From contig JALSPH010000255.1 of assembly GCA_026986055.1 (NCBI GenBank), positions 1 to 6,943 on the forward strand: 6,943 nucleotides of DNA, read 5' to 3'. The DNA comes from Campylobacterales bacterium. Its GTDB lineage: Bacteria; Campylobacterota; Campylobacteria; Campylobacterales; Hydrogenimonadaceae. This document shows, piece by piece, positions 5,205-6,943 of this stretch (the first letter of the stretch is position 1; each line of letters begins with the position of its first letter). A program made the position numbers and the translations under genes. Under the pieces are notes generated by a model that was given only the letters and a program-made list of their open reading frames with translations, was not told the origin of the DNA and searched no databases.

Positions 5205-6491
5205 TCATCTTCCTACGGCCAGTGCATAGAGAACCATACCTTTGTCACCCAGAAACTCTCTTGTTTCATCATCGTAGTAGGCGCCTATGCCGCTGCATCC
5301 CAAGTTCAGATATTGCGCCATGAGGTAGAGCCTATGGCCCCAAATACCGGCTTTTTGATAAAGCGGCCTATAGTTGCAGCCGTCAGACAATATGAAGAAA
5401 GTGGCCGCGCTTTCGCTTCCAAGGGACTGCTCCAAGCAAAGGTATCCCGCCTTTTGCGCAAAATCACCCTCTTTTACAAGCTCACCGTTTCGGTATATTC
5501 CGGACCTCAAACCCTCTACCCTGTTTACAACCGCATAGAGTCTCAACGGTTCGTCACAATCGCTTGGCACAGGCAGATTCACCCTCTCTACAAGGGAATC
5601 GAACTCCATTTTCGTTATAGATCTCTTTGAAAAGCTACGTATGGAGCGCCGCTTCAATATAGCCTCTTCCCACACCTTCTTGTTAAGCGTAAAATGCGGA
5701 AATCGAGGCTCTTTTTTGCACTCTTTTGGTTTAACGGTCTCACGATAAGCCTCTTCGATCGAAGGAACCGACATAAAAACTCCCGCAGGATCGCTCTGCT
5801 TCAAAGTCGTAGCAGGCAAAGATACTTCACCCCCCTTTTGAGGTACGGCAACGACGGCAGTCGAGAGAAAAAACTCCTCCTCCGAAAAACCGAAAAAACG
5901 GTTGAGCCCCTCGAGGTCGGCCCCATAAACCACTCTGTATGCATGGCCGTAAATGTAAGAACCGGCCTCTATGGCTCCAAGTATGTGGCCGGTGTCCAGC
6001 AGGCAGTACCTAAAAGCTCTTTGGCGATACTTCCAGGCGGAACGATAATATGGAGAGGAGATGAAAAAAAGCAGCCCCTTCATCCGCTCAGCAAATCCGA
6101 CGAGAGGCTCAAGCCCCTCCTTCTCCTCAAGCTCGTGGAGCAAAGTAACGGAAGATGAGGCAACTTCGAAGTGATATATGCCGTCTACAAAACCTTCGAC
6201 TCCTCTGGATTGAAAATAGACCTCGTTTGGGTAGAGCGCGCCCGCGCTTGGATTCGTTCGCAGGTAGTATTCAACACCGGGGTAACTCTTTTTTGCGGTA
6301 ATTCCGCCTATATGGTAGATGAAGTTGTGGGCCGTAAACCCTTTTTGAAGCTTTATGCGAGGAAAAGATGGCGGGTAAACCTTCATGGAGCGCGGCTGAT
6401 TATCCCAATCGAGCCGGTTCGGGTTTTGCCTCACCGAGAGCCATGAGTGCTTCGTGGCTTCGTGGTACTTACGCCCCGAACAGATCTTCAT
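5205..6491 (-). CDS. SagB/ThcOx-type tandem nitroreductase-family oxidoreductase
   Basis: A flavin (FMN)-dependent oxidoreductase fold in two copies. The N-terminus has the lead-in KYHEATKHS (8-16), then LDW (27-29), QP (32-33) and K37. The first half carries RTNPSAGALYPNEVY (78-92), the SagB/ThcOx signature with R78, S82, G84 and Y87-P88, and DTGHILGAIEAG (166-177). The second half starts at RRSIRSFSKR (281-290) and continues with WGHRLYLMAQYLNLGCSGIGAYYDDE (helix and flavin-site loop, 384-409), ending LYALAVG. Nitroreductases work as dimers, so the tandem is probably an intramolecular pseudo-dimer. SagB relatives oxidise azolines in thiazole/oxazole peptides, but no cyclodehydratase or precursor peptide is visible here, so that role is unsupported. 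The ATG overlaps the end of the DUF309 gene by 23 bp and has AAGAGG just upstream. No signal peptide is seen, so it is cytosolic. Confidence 0.9.
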   Translation of the reverse strand: MKICSGRKYHEATKHSWLSVRQNPNRLDWDNQPRSMKVYPPSFPRIKLQKGFTAHNFIYHIGGITAKKSYPGVEYYLRTNPSAGALYPNEVYFQSRGVEGFVDGIYHFEVASSSVTLLHELEEKEGLEPLVGFAERMKGLLFFISSPYYRSAWKYRQRAFRYCLLDTGHILGAIEAGSYIYGHAYRVVYGADLEGLNRFFGFSEEEFFLSTAVVAVPQKGGEVSLPATTLKQSDPAGVFMSVPSIEEAYRETVKPKECKKEPRFPHFTLNKKVWEEAILKRRSIRSFSKRSITKMEFDSLVERVNLPVPSDCDEPLRLYAVVNRVEGLRSGIYRNGELVKEGDFAQKAGYLCLEQSLGSESAATFFILSDGCNYRPLYQKAGIWGHRLYLMAQYLNLGCSGIGAYYDDETREFLGDKGMVLYALAVGR

Positions 6492-6789
6492 GAAGCCTCT
6501 TCAAAAGGTTGTCGACCCGCCTGTAGATGGCCACATTTTCACTCTCGCTCAACCTATTTAGCATAGGGCGATACTTCAGATAGACCTGCCACGTCTTTTT
6601 AGCCGGCTCTATTCGCCCTCTTCTATGCAGCTCGAAAGCCACGGAAGCGTTTATGAACCCTTTTATCAAAAAGATCTCATCATCCCTCTCGAATCGCTTT
6701 GGAAACCAGACCTCTTCCAAAACTTCATGCGCCTCATAATAGTCACCCGCCTCGATCAAACGGATAAACTCTTCACACGCCTCTCCCAT
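6469..6789 (-). CDS. DUF309-family protein
   Basis: A small all-helical cytosolic protein of the DUF309 family, whose function is not established. The family hallmark AHEVLEEVW (20-28) follows GDYYEAH, and the second conserved helix is LIKGFINASVAFELHRRG (41-58) with His55 facing the first motif. The remaining helices (59-104) are amphipathic and basic. Its 106 residues make a complete short member. The ATG at 6789 is preceded by AGGGG about 9 nt upstream. It overlaps the nitroreductase start by 23 bp in another frame, so the two are translationally coupled. The paired His/Glu motifs suggest a possible metal or ligand pocket, which is inference only. Confidence 0.88.
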   Translation of the reverse strand: MGEACEEFIRLIEAGDYYEAHEVLEEVWFPKRFERDDEIFLIKGFINASVAFELHRRGRIEPAKKTWQVYLKYRPMLNRLSESENVAIYRRVDNLLKRLHEDLFGA

Positions 6790-6832
6790 ATCGACAATCC
6801 CCTAAAACTTAAAGTATGAAAAAGCAGAGATG

Positions 6833-6943
6833 TCAAACTCTCAGCAGCTTTCTCCAGTAACCCCTGCCTCCTCGCAAGGATATGCAGATTTTATCGGGAA
6901 ATCTCTTGCGAAATTCTTGAAGCCGCTCTTTAGTCTCTTTTCC
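6833..6943 (-). CDS. C-terminal end of an unidentified upstream gene (partial)
   Basis: The minus strand is open from the window edge to a TGA at 6835-6833, giving 36 codons rich in Lys, Arg and Glu and ending YWRKLLRV. It lies 43 bp upstream of the DUF309 start, which would make it the first visible gene of that operon. The opposite strand is also open from an ATG at 6830 to the edge, but its product is rich in Ser/Leu/Phe, as expected for the antisense of a Lys/Arg/Glu-rich gene, so I prefer the minus strand. No family is recognisable from so short a fragment. Confidence 0.5.
   Translation of the reverse strand, partial: GKETKERLQEFRKRFPDKICISLRGGRGYWRKLLRV

Noticed and set aside
5694..6158. 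Plus-strand open frame of 154 codons over the nitroreductase
   Set aside because: Opposite strand of a gene with clear SagB-type signatures; no ribosome site and no recognisable motif.
5205..6491. Thiazole/oxazole-modified peptide biosynthesis cluster
   Set aside because: Only a SagB-like oxidoreductase is present. No cyclodehydratase, transporter or precursor peptide was found on either strand of the window.

Overview
The window looks like an ordinary chromosomal segment from a member of the Campylobacterota (epsilon-proteobacteria), probably a free-living, vent- or sediment-type genus rather than a gut Campylobacter or Helicobacter. Three things suggest this: an nrdB-pcm neighbourhood (as I remember it, H. 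pylori carries these two side by side), frequent ATA and AGA codons in a moderately GC-balanced genome, and promoters with strong -10 boxes but no recognisable -35. The genus cannot be fixed from the sequence alone.

Layout. Positions 1-221 hold a 7-bp-period A-rich tandem repeat, a GC-rich terminator hairpin and the probable nrdB promoter. Positions 222-2620 are a tightly overlapping plus-strand operon: class I ribonucleotide reductase small subunit (nrdB), a nitrilase-superfamily amidase (TTG start, overlapping nrdB) and protein-L-isoaspartate O-methyltransferase (pcm, overlapping the amidase by 8 bp). Positions 2621-2735 carry a hairpin and an extended -10 promoter. This drives a 229-residue protein with an N-terminal excisionase/MerR-like helix-turn-helix, a coiled coil, a highly charged linker and a C-terminal basic domain. 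A tRNA-Pro(GGG) with its own extended -10 promoter follows at 3455-3532.

The rest is on the minus strand. A membrane-bound diguanylate cyclase (two transmembrane segments, periplasmic double-Cache sensor, intact GGEEF and inhibitory site) converges on the tRNA. Its best promoter places the transcription start at the ATG itself and overlaps a perfect 10-bp palindrome. Upstream is a two-gene unit: a DUF309 protein overlapping by 23 bp a tandem-domain SagB/ThcOx-type nitroreductase. At the right edge, the probable last 36 codons of another minus-strand gene lie 43 bp before the DUF309 gene.

How the genes fit together. The nrdB-amidase-pcm operon combines dNTP supply with two probable maintenance enzymes (amide or damaged-metabolite hydrolysis and isoaspartyl-protein repair). 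The diguanylate cyclase would turn a periplasmic signal into cyclic di-GMP. The DUF309-nitroreductase pair is translationally coupled and of unknown purpose. I see no mobile element, CRISPR array, phage gene or clear novel system. The most interesting leads are the two-headed DNA-binding coiled-coil protein, the DUF309-nitroreductase pair, and the leaderless/palindromic promoter of the cyclase.
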